A stretch of 64,000 nt of DNA, from NCBI GenBank assembly GCA_964640175.1, contig CAZXFW010000006.1, positions 124,001 to 188,000 on the forward strand, read 5' to 3'. The position numbers and the translations under genes are program-made. Under the pieces are notes generated by a model that saw only the letters and a list, made by a program, of their open reading frames with translations, made no database searches and was not told the origin of the DNA. Within the stretch, counting starts at the first letter, position 1. Every line of letters begins with the position of its first letter. Source of the DNA: JACKDX01 sp964640175. Lineage in GTDB: Bacteria > Myxococcota_A > Polyangia > Polyangiales > GCA-016699535. Positions 52,301-61,409 of the stretch are shown one piece after another.

Positions 52301-55269
52301 GAGCGCATCTCCGGATTAATATTGCGCAGTTTGGCGAGATAACGCGTTCGCGGTTGGGTTCCCACCTCCGCCAACAAATGATAGCCGCGCTTTTGCTTCG
52401 CCAACTTGGCCACCTGACTGGCCTTGTCATTCATATCACCAAACACAATCGCTTGGGATGGGCACGCCTGTGCACATGCCGGCGTGACATCGCCGTCTTT
52501 AAGCGGAGCATTATCAACCCGACTCTTGATCTTTGCTTCCTGAATACGCTGCACACAGTACGTGCACTTTTCCATCACACCGCGCATGCGCACTGTTACG
52601 TCAGGATTGAACTGCATTTGCTTCACGTCATTGGGCTTGCCGAGAAATTTCTGTTCGCCCTGGTAGTTAAGATAATTAAACCGACGAACCTTATACGGGC
52701 AGTTGTTCGCACAATACCGCGTCCCAATGCAACGGTTGTACGCCATGTCATTAAGCCCTTCAGGACTGTGCGTTGTGGCATTGACCGGGCAAACGTTTTC
52801 ACAGGGAGCCTCTTCGCAGTGCTGACATGCCACAGGTTGAAACACGGAGTTAAAATCATCATTTGAAGCTTCATAATAATGATCGATCCGAAGCCATTGC
52901 ATCTCACGCCCTTTGCGAACCTCTTCTTTACCTACTGTCGCCACGTTATTTTCAGATTGACACGCAATGACACATGCACCACAGCCGGCACAGGCATTCA
53001 TATCAATGCTCATTCCCCATTTGTGATCGTTATATTTCTTCTCTTTCCACAAAGGACCTGTATTCGGTTCCACTGAAGCGTATTGAGGAAAATCGGGCTG
53101 AGCGAGATAGCGCTCGAATGTATCGGAAATCGCCAGAGGGCGACCTTCCATGTCCGTATATTCTTGCGTACGCGTTAGAGAATAGGTGCGCCCAAGACGT
53201 TTAATCTTAAAGCCATCAGCGACACGTAGTGCATCGCTATGGCGCAATGGATATGCATTGAATCCACACCCATTGCCATACCGGCCAGCCTTGGTTCTGC
53301 CCCACCCCAAAGCCACGGCTACCGTAAAATCTGCCATGCCGGGTTGTATCCAAACTGCAACATTGGCCGCTCGACCATCTTTCGGGTGGTAGAGCTGAAC
53401 CATGTCTTCATTGCTGAGATTAAGAGCCTTGGCCGTGTTGGCCGATATCCAGGCGGCATTATCCCAACACATTTTTGTTACAGGATGAGGAAGCTCAAGC
53501 AACCATGGATTGTTTGCGTTGCGTCCGCCATCCAACGAATCAACCCCAAACACCACCTGAAGGGCATCTTCGCCTACAGGCTCATGGGCAGGTATTTTGC
53601 GGAGTTCCTCCGCCAGTTGCCCTGAAGCCTCTATAGAAACAGGTTGAACGGGCCATGCGGTGTTAGGCACAATCCCTGCATGCAGTGCCTGACGCCATCC
53701 CTGCTCCCAGGAAGTGGCCACATTGGCCCACTGTTGGCGAAACGCGGTTCGCACCGCAGCGTATCCTCGCCAATCCCCTTGATTTGCAATTAAGCCCCAT
53801 AGCTCAATCGCACTGCGACCTCCAAATAAGGGAGCGATGAGTGGCTGCTGAATGGCCCATGTTCCATCCAGACTACGTAAATCTCCCCATGTCTCTAGTG
53901 GATGCGCTAAAGGCAGATGCCACTGACACTCGAGTGCAGTTTCATCCACATGGCTGCCAAGATGGATAACGGTTTGTACCTGAGCAAGTGCTTGTTTGAA
54001 CTTTAGATCCGCTGGAGCATCGTACACAGGGTTAGCGTCCAGGATAAACAACGTGCTGATCTTTCCGCCGCGCATGTCAGATACAAGGGCACGAAGATCA
54101 GCGTTGTCCTGCTGCACCACTTCTTCCAAGGACTGAGTGTACGTTACCGTTTGCCCTACGTTTAAAAGCGCCACATTGAGTGCATGTCCTAACGCGTGCA
54201 CTCGCGCAGGCTGTTGAGCACCCACCGTGATGATACTGTGCTGTCGTGCGGCTATTAAGTCTTTGGCAACCGCTTTAATCCACTGCGGCGCAATTCCTTC
54301 CGAAGAAATGCCTTTGAGTGCCTCCCCCAGACCGGGAAGGACAAGACCATGCTGCTCTACTAACTCCAGAGCCAATGCCTTGAGATAGCGTTCGATGTCA
54401 TTGGGCTTCAAACACAAGCGATGGTCTGCGTTAATACCTGTCAGCGTTGCTGTTGACTCAACCACATAGAGCCGCGACATCCGGTCGGACTCTGAGTACA
54501 CGCGGCGGCTGTCCGCAAAGCCACGCATCGCCTTTATTTTGCCAGGCTCCGTGTGCATGAAATCCGAATCAATGGATAAAACTACTTGAGCCTTGGCATA
54601 GGCATAATGCACTTGCAATGGCTTGCCGAATGCAAGCTCAGCACCTTGCCTGGACTGCTGAGTTCCACATGGTTGGGAATGTACGAACCTGGCTTGCGGG
54701 AAACGGGCTCTTACTGCCTGTTGCAGCAGCTGTTCTGTCATCGAGCGCGAAGGACGGCTTAGAAAGGCCAATCCTTTCCCTTGCTCTCTTTCCCATTGGG
54801 AAAGCGCTTCTTTTAGAAAACGCTCAAACTGCTCCCAATCGGCTTTTGTCAGCGATTCCTGCCCACCGCCTTTGGAGGCTTTCTTGATATGCACACCACG
54901 AGAACGATCCGTATCGTACAGATTCAAAAGGTCTGCTTGCAGACTTGCGTCTGTGCCTCCTAAGCTAGCTGGGTGTTCTGGATTGCCTTCGATCTTGGTA
55001 GGCCTGCCTTCATGACTCTCAACCAACACCCCAACAGCCTCACCTCCACAATTGAGAACCGTTGCAAAATGCAAAGGTACCCCTGGAACGGTGTACTCCG
55101 GTGCCATGGTATACGGCAGGATCTTCTCCTCCGGACGGCGGATACACCCTTCAAGCCCCAGCATCGCCGCGCTTAGCCCTGCTAACGTGACAAACTCACG
55201 CCGTCCCACAAGACGCTCAGGCGAGACCAAAGTCGGCGAAGTTTCCGCGTGTATAGCTTTGTCGTTCAT
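52297..55269 (-). CDS. actB: Alternative complex III subunit ActB (Tat-exported iron-sulfur protein)
   Basis: About 990 residues. A twin-arginine type signal GRREFVTLAGLSAAMLGLEG is followed by a Cys. The N-terminal two thirds resemble molybdopterin oxidoreductases without Mo-binding requirements; the C-terminal third is a ferredoxin-like domain with four Cys clusters: CAGCGACVIACQSENN, CQHCEEAPCENVCPVNAT, CIGTRYCANNCPYKVR and CTYC...CAQACPSQAI. This is the normal ActB fusion of ActB1 and ActB2. ATG 55269 overlaps the actA stop as ATGA; a frame from 55287 is less likely. Confidence 0.95.
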   Translation of the reverse strand: MNDKAIHAETSPTLVSPERLVGRREFVTLAGLSAAMLGLEGCIRRPEEKILPYTMAPEYTVPGVPLHFATVLNCGGEAVGVLVESHEGRPTKIEGNPEHPASLGGTDASLQADLLNLYDTDRSRGVHIKKASKGGGQESLTKADWEQFERFLKEALSQWEREQGKGLAFLSRPSRSMTEQLLQQAVRARFPQARFVHSQPCGTQQSRQGAELAFGKPLQVHYAYAKAQVVLSIDSDFMHTEPGKIKAMRGFADSRRVYSESDRMSRLYVVESTATLTGINADHRLCLKPNDIERYLKALALELVEQHGLVLPGLGEALKGISSEGIAPQWIKAVAKDLIAARQHSIITVGAQQPARVHALGHALNVALLNVGQTVTYTQSLEEVVQQDNADLRALVSDMRGGKISTLFILDANPVYDAPADLKFKQALAQVQTVIHLGSHVDETALECQWHLPLAHPLETWGDLRSLDGTWAIQQPLIAPLFGGRSAIELWGLIANQGDWRGYAAVRTAFRQQWANVATSWEQGWRQALHAGIVPNTAWPVQPVSIEASGQLAEELRKIPAHEPVGEDALQVVFGVDSLDGGRNANNPWLLELPHPVTKMCWDNAAWISANTAKALNLSNEDMVQLYHPKDGRAANVAVWIQPGMADFTVAVALGWGRTKAGRYGNGCGFNAYPLRHSDALRVADGFKIKRLGRTYSLTRTQEYTDMEGRPLAISDTFERYLAQPDFPQYASVEPNTGPLWKEKKYNDHKWGMSIDMNACAGCGACVIACQSENNVATVGKEEVRKGREMQWLRIDHYYEASNDDFNSVFQPVACQHCEEAPCENVCPVNATTHSPEGLNDMAYNRCIGTRYCANNCPYKVRRFNYLNYQGEQKFLGKPNDVKQMQFNPDVTVRMRGVMEKCTYCVQRIQEAKIKSRVDNAPLKDGDVTPACAQACPSQAIVFGDMNDKASQVAKLAKQKRGYHLLAEVGTQPRTRYLAKLRNINPEMRS

Positions 55270-55895
55270 CGGTGACACCCTGAGCAATGTTCTGGAGGCG
55301 TAACAGCTGCCATCTGGTTGGACGTAGCATGTGCCTTAGGCTTCCACGCCATATTGGTGATTTCTTCTTTGGGACGAAGGTGTGGCGCAGGATTACGGTG
55401 ACAATCAAGGCACCAGCTCATGCTCAAAGGCGCTTCGATCCGGACCACTTCCATCTGATCGATGCGCCCATGACAGCTGGCACACCCCACACCTGCTGCA
55501 AGGTGCACGCTATGGTCGAAGTACGCATGCTCCGGCAATTTGTGGACACGCACCCAGGGAATCGGCTTGCCGCTAGCCCAGCTCTCTCGAACCGGAGCCA
55601 ACAACGCAGAATCGGCCTTAACAACAGCATGGCACCCCATGCACGTCTGGGTGGGTGGTATCGCCGCCTCTTGTGAGGCCTCGACGCTACTGTGGCAATA
55701 ACGGCAGTCCAGCCCTAACTCGCCGGCATGTAACCTATGGCTATAGGCGACTGGCTGCTTCGGGGCATAGCCCACCTGCAAGTTTTTCGGTGAAAAGTAG
55801 TACCAAAACACAAAAACCGCGCCACTTAAAGCTGCGGTCGCCACCAGACCCCCCACAAGGGCAAGGTAGTTTAACTGCCGGGGAAAGATTTGCAT
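55266..55895 (-). CDS. actA: Alternative complex III subunit ActA (pentahaem cytochrome)
   Basis: A 209-residue anchored cytochrome with five CXXCH motifs (CRYCH, CMGCH, CASCH, CLDCH, CSGCH). The N-terminal transmembrane helix LNYLALVGGLVATAALSGAV anchors it in the inner membrane. It is the first gene of the actABCDEF-sco-coxBACD operon. Confidence 0.95.
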   Translation of the reverse strand: MQIFPRQLNYLALVGGLVATAALSGAVFVFWYYFSPKNLQVGYAPKQPVAYSHRLHAGELGLDCRYCHSSVEASQEAAIPPTQTCMGCHAVVKADSALLAPVRESWASGKPIPWVRVHKLPEHAYFDHSVHLAAGVGCASCHGRIDQMEVVRIEAPLSMSWCLDCHRNPAPHLRPKEEITNMAWKPKAHATSNQMAAVTPPEHCSGCHR

Positions 55896-55963
55896 GTCAC
55901 TTTAAAATTTCCAACGCAGCGTCCGGCTCGTCCTGTCCTTGCCGTGCTGACCTATCCCGCGCG

Positions 55964-55994
55964 CTTATATCGACCGAAATGCCTAGAGCGTCAA
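55964..55994 (-). promoter_or_regulatory. Candidate promoter of the act-cox operon
   Basis: On the minus strand TTGACG (55994-55989) and TATAAG (55969-55964) are 19 nt apart, ~70 bp upstream of actA. The spacer is slightly long. Confidence 0.35.
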
Positions 55995-56064
55995 GTCCTT
56001 GTTGCCATTTGGGGGCATCGTTCATCTGACAATTCAACGTCAGGCGTGTACACTCGGTAACACA

Positions 56065-58119
56065 GTGCGCACAACTCGCCCGCCATCCCCCCCGCCGTCT
56101 CCCCCCGGGCGCACGCGTTTTGGGCCCTATACGCTTTTGGAACGGATTGCCGTAGGCGGCATGGCAGAGGTTTTTCGAGCGGAGGAGCCCCGAAGCGTTG
56201 GCGAGCCCAGGGTTGTTGTCGTTAAGCGGATGCTACCCTCGTTGTGCCAGGACCCAGGCACCCGGGCTATGTTTGACGAGGAGGCCTGGCTTGGCAAACA
56301 ACTCCATCACCCGAATGTGGTCGAGATCTTCGAGCACGGCGAAGTCGAAGGTCGGCCTTTCATCTCCATGGAATACGTCCGCGGCGTCAACTTGTCGCAG
56401 CTTTCACACTACCTGCGTCTTCAAACCCTTGAGCTCGGGGTAGGACTCTCGCTCTATGTGATTCACGAGCTTCTCAATGGACTTGATGCCGTGCACGAAG
56501 CCATAGGACCCGATGGAATACCGCTCCAGATCGTCCATCACGACATCAGCCCCTCGAACGTGCTCTTGTCTGTGCATGGACAGGTCAAACTGGGAGACTT
56601 TGGCATCGCACGCACCAAAATGCGCCAAGCCCACCCTCACGCACCATTAAATGAAAGCGCTCGTGGCAAACTGGGCTACTTGTCACCCGAACAGGTAAAC
56701 GGCATATCCACCGACCGCCGTGCAGACATTTTCTCGGTCGGAACCATTGCCGCCGAGCTGCTGATGAGCCGGCCACTTTTTTCAGCGGGCACCGAGCTTG
56801 CGGTCTTACTTGCCATTCGTGACTCTCAGATTCATCCGTTCTTAGAATTTGGCTCACGTTTGCCCTTGGGATTAACCGAAACCATTGCCACAGCGTTACA
56901 CAAGTCCGTGCGCGATCGCACACCCACCGCAGCCGCATTTCGCGATGCGCTTGTCCCCTTCCTGACAGAACCCTTGGAAGTGCTCCAACGCATGCTGGCA
57001 GACATGGCTTCCGATGCTCGTTCCAGCCGAGATTCGCGCATCACACTTGACCTTCCTACACCTCCAGCCCCCACGTCTGCAGATTCTCCCATGTTTGCTG
57101 AAACCTCACCGATGACGTTCGATCTTGAGAGTGGTCCTCAAGTGCACGAGGTTCCTCTCCTTTACTACCGCGTAATTACAAGCGACGGAAACGAGTTTGG
57201 ACCGTGGAGCTACGCTGAAATTGTAGAAGCCATTGCCACGGGTCGAGTCTCTCCCTCAGACGACGTCGATGTAGGACGCGGAACCTTTCGCCCCATTGAA
57301 AAAGTACCTGACTTGGCGCGTCACATTGCACGACATTTACCAGGCGGCGTGGACCGTAAAACACCCATCACCAAACGTCTCGGGCAAACCTCCCCTCCTG
57401 CTGCCAAAGTATCGTTAACGGAAGGCGGCATTGTCAAAGTGCTAGCAGATGCAACGCTTCATCGCAAAAGCGGGCTTTTGCTTTGCGAGCTTGGCACTGT
57501 GCGTAAGGAAGTTTACCTTAAAGATGGCTGTCCTGAGTTCGTCAGCTCCAACCTGGCGGGGGAGCTCTTAGGAGAATACCTGGTGAATCAGGGCGTCATT
57601 TCACGCGGTGAGCTTGATATGGCGCTGGCTGTCATGCCGCGATTCGAGGGCAGGCTTGGAGAAACACTCTCTGCTCTTGGTCTGGTTGAACCCATCCAGC
57701 TATTTCAACACATCGCAGAACAAGTCCGAGAAAAACTTTTGGATCTGTTCTCTTGGGAGTCGGGGATATGTTCTTATTATGAAGGAGTGGCTGCACCACC
57801 CAGCGGATTTCCCCTCGGCATTGATCCATGGCGCATTTTACTGGATGGAATTGCACGCCGTTTTGAACAAGGTTTGGACAAAAATATCTTCAAAGAACGC
57901 GGCAACGACACGTTGCGTTGCTATCCTGACATCGCAGCACACCTGGAAAACGCCAACCCACCCCACATCATACAACTCACGCTTCATGTGTTACATAAGC
58001 CCATAGGCGCGGCCGATCTGATGTCACAAATCCGCCGATTCAGCGGAGAAGCTTCAGCCAATCCGAGCCATCTTCTGACCTTGCTGTGGTATTTAGGCGC
58101 CATTGAGTGGGAGAGCTAA
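56065..58119 (+). CDS. Ser/Thr protein kinase with GYF-like and DUF4388 (PATAN) modules
   Basis: A ~684-residue cytoplasmic protein. Kinase domain (~20-280): LLERIAVGGMAEVFRAE, VVVKRMLP (Lys), VHHDISPSNVLL (HHD in place of HRD, common in myxobacteria), LGDFGIAR and GKLGYLSPEQVNG. A linker is followed by a GYF_2-like segment, GPWSYAEIVEAIATGRVSP (~395-430), and a C-terminal DUF4388/PATAN-type region (HRKSGLLLCELGTVRKEVYL, GELLGEYLVNQGVISRGELD). GTG 56065 is chosen; the frame opens with TTG at 55999. No transmembrane span. Target unknown. Confidence 0.9.
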   Translation: MRTTRPPSPPPSPPGRTRFGPYTLLERIAVGGMAEVFRAEEPRSVGEPRVVVVKRMLPSLCQDPGTRAMFDEEAWLGKQLHHPNVVEIFEHGEVEGRPFISMEYVRGVNLSQLSHYLRLQTLELGVGLSLYVIHELLNGLDAVHEAIGPDGIPLQIVHHDISPSNVLLSVHGQVKLGDFGIARTKMRQAHPHAPLNESARGKLGYLSPEQVNGISTDRRADIFSVGTIAAELLMSRPLFSAGTELAVLLAIRDSQIHPFLEFGSRLPLGLTETIATALHKSVRDRTPTAAAFRDALVPFLTEPLEVLQRMLADMASDARSSRDSRITLDLPTPPAPTSADSPMFAETSPMTFDLESGPQVHEVPLLYYRVITSDGNEFGPWSYAEIVEAIATGRVSPSDDVDVGRGTFRPIEKVPDLARHIARHLPGGVDRKTPITKRLGQTSPPAAKVSLTEGGIVKVLADATLHRKSGLLLCELGTVRKEVYLKDGCPEFVSSNLAGELLGEYLVNQGVISRGELDMALAVMPRFEGRLGETLSALGLVEPIQLFQHIAEQVREKLLDLFSWESGICSYYEGVAAPPSGFPLGIDPWRILLDGIARRFEQGLDKNIFKERGNDTLRCYPDIAAHLENANPPHIIQLTLHVLHKPIGAADLMSQIRRFSGEASANPSHLLTLLWYLGAIEWES

Positions 58120-58132
58120 GTCCCTATACTAG

Positions 58133-59491
58133 TTAGGTTTTAAGCTCTGCAATGCTTGAAGTCGTATACGCCCCACCTACGCCAAAGGAGGACACATTGA
58201 CCCCTGCGCCTTGTAATGCCGTCAGTGCAGCCGTGCTGCCAGTGGTTCTTGCAGCAAAACGATGATGCACGTTGCCACGTAACCGCCCCCCTCCTTTACC
58301 CGCAATCAGGACGGGCATTTCATCTAAGGTATGATCAGAGGCATCACTTAAATCACTCGTACAGTACAGCACCGAATGCTCAAGCATGTTGCCGGCACCT
58401 ACGGGTGTATTTTTCAGTGTGTTCAGTAGCACGGCAAGCTGCTCCATAAAAAAGAGCACCGCATTGTGAAGCTCCACATCATAGTATTGAGGGGACTGTT
58501 CATGGGTGATGTAGTGCACGCCCATCTGCCCGGCGGCGACGCGGTCCACAATGGGGTCTCCTGCAGGTCGATTAGACTGCATACTAAACACACGGGTAAT
58601 TCCACAGCTCAGTGCAAGCGCAATGATTTGTGAACTGATCCGGGAGCGCTCTGTGATGGCAGCACTGCTTCCATTGAGAATCTGGACATTGTTGGGCGCA
58701 GGTGGAAGCGTACAATACGCTGAGGATTCAATGACTTTTTCAACGGAACGGATCCCTTCAAGGTGCTGATCCAATCGGCGACGGTCTTCTGCTCCAAGCG
58801 TCCGTTGAAGTTCTCTGGTCTGCTCCTGAACAACATCAAGCACGCTTAAGCGCGCATCGTTCGCATAGAGTTCCTGTGCGTTCGAAAACAAACGATAGAA
58901 CAAGGCACGCAAGTCCCCTTCGGCGGGGTTTGGCGCATTGGGCCCATTGTGGGAAATGTGATCCCAGACCGTTCCGCCGAATTGGCTGGCTGACTGTGGA
59001 CACAAAGCCACTTCCAAGGAACGACGCGCCACCCCTTGGCTCAATTGATCGGCTGCAATTTGATCGATGGAACGCTGCCGAACCGTATACTCCATCGTCC
59101 CTGGTTTCAGTGTCAGAATGTTATCACCTGTCAACATCCCTGCGGCTCCTACCGCATGGGGATTATCCGTGTTGGGATTTCTGTCCACGGTGACCAACGT
59201 ATTGGTAACTACACTTAGGTATTCTTTCACTGCAGCCAAGGGTGCCAGCTCCGAACTGAGGCTCCATGCATTACCGGATCCAATGCTCGAGGGAATCCAA
59301 CGCGAAGGCCGCATTCCATTGCCCCAGAACCACACGCCGAAGTACGTGGGAATGGGCTCACCACTTGCCAATGCATCTCCGTGATCGTTCAGAGCCATAC
59401 GTAACAGCGGCAATCCCACTGTGACCGTTGCGCCTGAAACAGCCACACCCTTGAGGAAACGTCGTCGCGCTATCTTCTGTGTACGGCTCAT
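58133..59491 (-). CDS. DUF1552 family protein (Tat-exported)
   Basis: A 452-residue protein with a twin-arginine signal (RRRFLKGVAVSGATVTVGLP). GVWFWGNGMRPSRWIPSSIG, AAGMLTGDNILTLKPG, ALALSCGITRVFSMQSN and FMEQLAVLLNTLKNTPVGAG match DUF1552, found in planctomycetes and myxobacteria beside DUF1592 proteins. Function unknown. The start touches the DUF1592 stop, so the pair is one operon. Confidence 0.9.
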   Translation of the reverse strand: MSRTQKIARRRFLKGVAVSGATVTVGLPLLRMALNDHGDALASGEPIPTYFGVWFWGNGMRPSRWIPSSIGSGNAWSLSSELAPLAAVKEYLSVVTNTLVTVDRNPNTDNPHAVGAAGMLTGDNILTLKPGTMEYTVRQRSIDQIAADQLSQGVARRSLEVALCPQSASQFGGTVWDHISHNGPNAPNPAEGDLRALFYRLFSNAQELYANDARLSVLDVVQEQTRELQRTLGAEDRRRLDQHLEGIRSVEKVIESSAYCTLPPAPNNVQILNGSSAAITERSRISSQIIALALSCGITRVFSMQSNRPAGDPIVDRVAAGQMGVHYITHEQSPQYYDVELHNAVLFFMEQLAVLLNTLKNTPVGAGNMLEHSVLYCTSDLSDASDHTLDEMPVLIAGKGGGRLRGNVHHRFAARTTGSTAALTALQGAGVNVSSFGVGGAYTTSSIAELKT

Positions 59492-61188
59492 TATTTTGGC
59501 TCCTCAGGCGCTTTTACTTTTCGGAACGCCGGTGACATCACAAGTTCCCGCAACAGTGTTTTGATCCGATAGCCTTCTAAACCAAACACTTGGGTTAACT
59601 GCTGTAGCATCGGTGTTTCTGCCGCTGTCTCCACACGGCCCGTGGCATAGCGGAACAATCGCTTGACCACACATGCGGACGTTTCGGGATGATCTTTAAG
59701 AGCCGCACCTAATCCAGATGCACCACTGACAGAAACTCCATCAAGCTCTGTACTAACATCAATCGGCAGCCCATTATCAAGATCACGGTACTTGCCGATC
59801 GCATCAAAATTTTCGAAAGCAAACCCCAAAGGATCCATCCGCTGATGACAACCCGCGCACACACTGTCTTTGGCGTGGCTGTCTTCTAAACGTTCGCGTA
59901 AGGTACGCGGTCGCTCGTCGGTGTCTTCATCCAACGTATTGGGAACATTGGGCGGAGGAGAACCGATGCTTTGACACAGGATGTTCTGACGAATGAATAA
60001 ACCGCGTCGCGTAGGTGACGTACGAACCGAATGCGCATTGGCAAACAAGATGGCCGCTCTTGAGAGCCACCCGCCTCGCTGAGCCTTGCTAGGAAACTCG
60101 CTCTTGGTCCAACCGTCTTGCGGCCCAGGCACTCCATAGAACGCCGCCAAGTCTTTGTTGAGATACGTGACTTGGGTATCAAAAAGATCCAAGAAGTTTT
60201 CGTCTTCATCGAAAACTGTATCCTCAAATAATCGACGCAATTCTTCCTGCATGGCACTACGTAGTGCACTTGTAATTCCAGGATAGGTGGCGCTGTCTTT
60301 GGTCAACGCCCAGACCTGCTCCAGCGCCAGATACTCACTAATAAATCGTCGTAATCCATCGCGCGCACGCGGATCATCAAGCAATCGCTCCACTTGCTCA
60401 CTCAACCCATCCTCGGTAAGCAGTGCGCCCGAAGCGGCAGCTTCCAACAGGGCGTCATCCGGAGCACGATCCCAAAGGGTAAACGACAATCGCGATGCCA
60501 TGTCGTATGCGGTATAGCGCCAATACGAGCTGTTTTCCGGATCCGGCTCGCCATACTCGATGCGATAAAGCATGTGAGGCGACTGAAGAAACGCTACAAG
60601 TACAAACTCCACACCACGCCATGGGTTGTTAAAGTGTGTGGCCACTTTCTGATACAATTTCAGAAGTTGATCGGTCTCGGCTTTGCTGAGTGGTCTGCGC
60701 CACGCCCCACGTCCAAACTTGCTTATCCATGTCTGGATGCAATCTTCGTTAAGCTGATCGTTTTCACATTCCAAAAACGCCAAACGGCGCGCTCGCCACC
60801 AGTCGCACACCGGTTGGTTGATATCCGTATGGTTGGGGCAGACGCTGATAAGTCTTGCAGCCACATCGCGAGCCACACCTTCGTAAGCCTCAATCGTCGT
60901 TGGCGAAGCCACTGTGGCGCTTGCGCCGACGTTGGCAAACCCATCTACCTTAATATCCACGGGTAACTCATCCGCAGCAGGAAGCGTCAACGTTTCAGGA
61001 AACAACTCGGATAACGTGTTGAGGTATTGTGAGCGCGTCAGAAACGCCATCCGTTGCGGCCCCAGCGCCAGATCTTCGGGAACCCCTGCATCTGGAAGGA
61101 CAGGAGATGGACCCGTAGCTTGTCCAGAGCATGCCCACAACAGGCTTGCCGCCAACACCCTACATGTAATCCACCCACCTGTACGCAT
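59491..61188 (-). CDS. DUF1592 family lipoprotein with C-type haem motif
   Basis: A ~565-residue protein with the DUF1587/DUF1592/DUF1588/DUF1585 arrangement. Seen: PQRMAFLTRSQYLNTLSELF, FGRGAWRRPLSKAETDQLLK, YRIEYGEPD, FAFENFDAIGKYRD and KRLFRYATGRVE, plus CAGCHQRMDPLG as a CXXCH haem site. The signal ends at SLLWAC (lipobox). ATG 61188 has AGGG upstream; ATG 61227 is an alternative. Partner of the DUF1552 protein. Confidence 0.9.
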   Translation of the reverse strand: MRTGGWITCRVLAASLLWACSGQATGPSPVLPDAGVPEDLALGPQRMAFLTRSQYLNTLSELFPETLTLPAADELPVDIKVDGFANVGASATVASPTTIEAYEGVARDVAARLISVCPNHTDINQPVCDWWRARRLAFLECENDQLNEDCIQTWISKFGRGAWRRPLSKAETDQLLKLYQKVATHFNNPWRGVEFVLVAFLQSPHMLYRIEYGEPDPENSSYWRYTAYDMASRLSFTLWDRAPDDALLEAAASGALLTEDGLSEQVERLLDDPRARDGLRRFISEYLALEQVWALTKDSATYPGITSALRSAMQEELRRLFEDTVFDEDENFLDLFDTQVTYLNKDLAAFYGVPGPQDGWTKSEFPSKAQRGGWLSRAAILFANAHSVRTSPTRRGLFIRQNILCQSIGSPPPNVPNTLDEDTDERPRTLRERLEDSHAKDSVCAGCHQRMDPLGFAFENFDAIGKYRDLDNGLPIDVSTELDGVSVSGASGLGAALKDHPETSACVVKRLFRYATGRVETAAETPMLQQLTQVFGLEGYRIKTLLRELVMSPAFRKVKAPEEPK

Positions 61189-61409
61189 GGCCCGTAACCC
61201 TATGTAGCGTAGCCGTGCAGATTTCATGCCATTGTCTACACTTTGGTCGATTGCGGCCTCAAGAAAAAAAACATCAAAAAAATCAGTCAGCTATAACTTT
61301 CGACCGGATCCGTCTCCGCTTCCAGAGTGTGCCAAGTGGAGACAACTGTCCCCACATGCTCTAGGCATAAAGCCGACATCTGAGGGGTACCTCCTATATT
61401 ATCCTGCTT

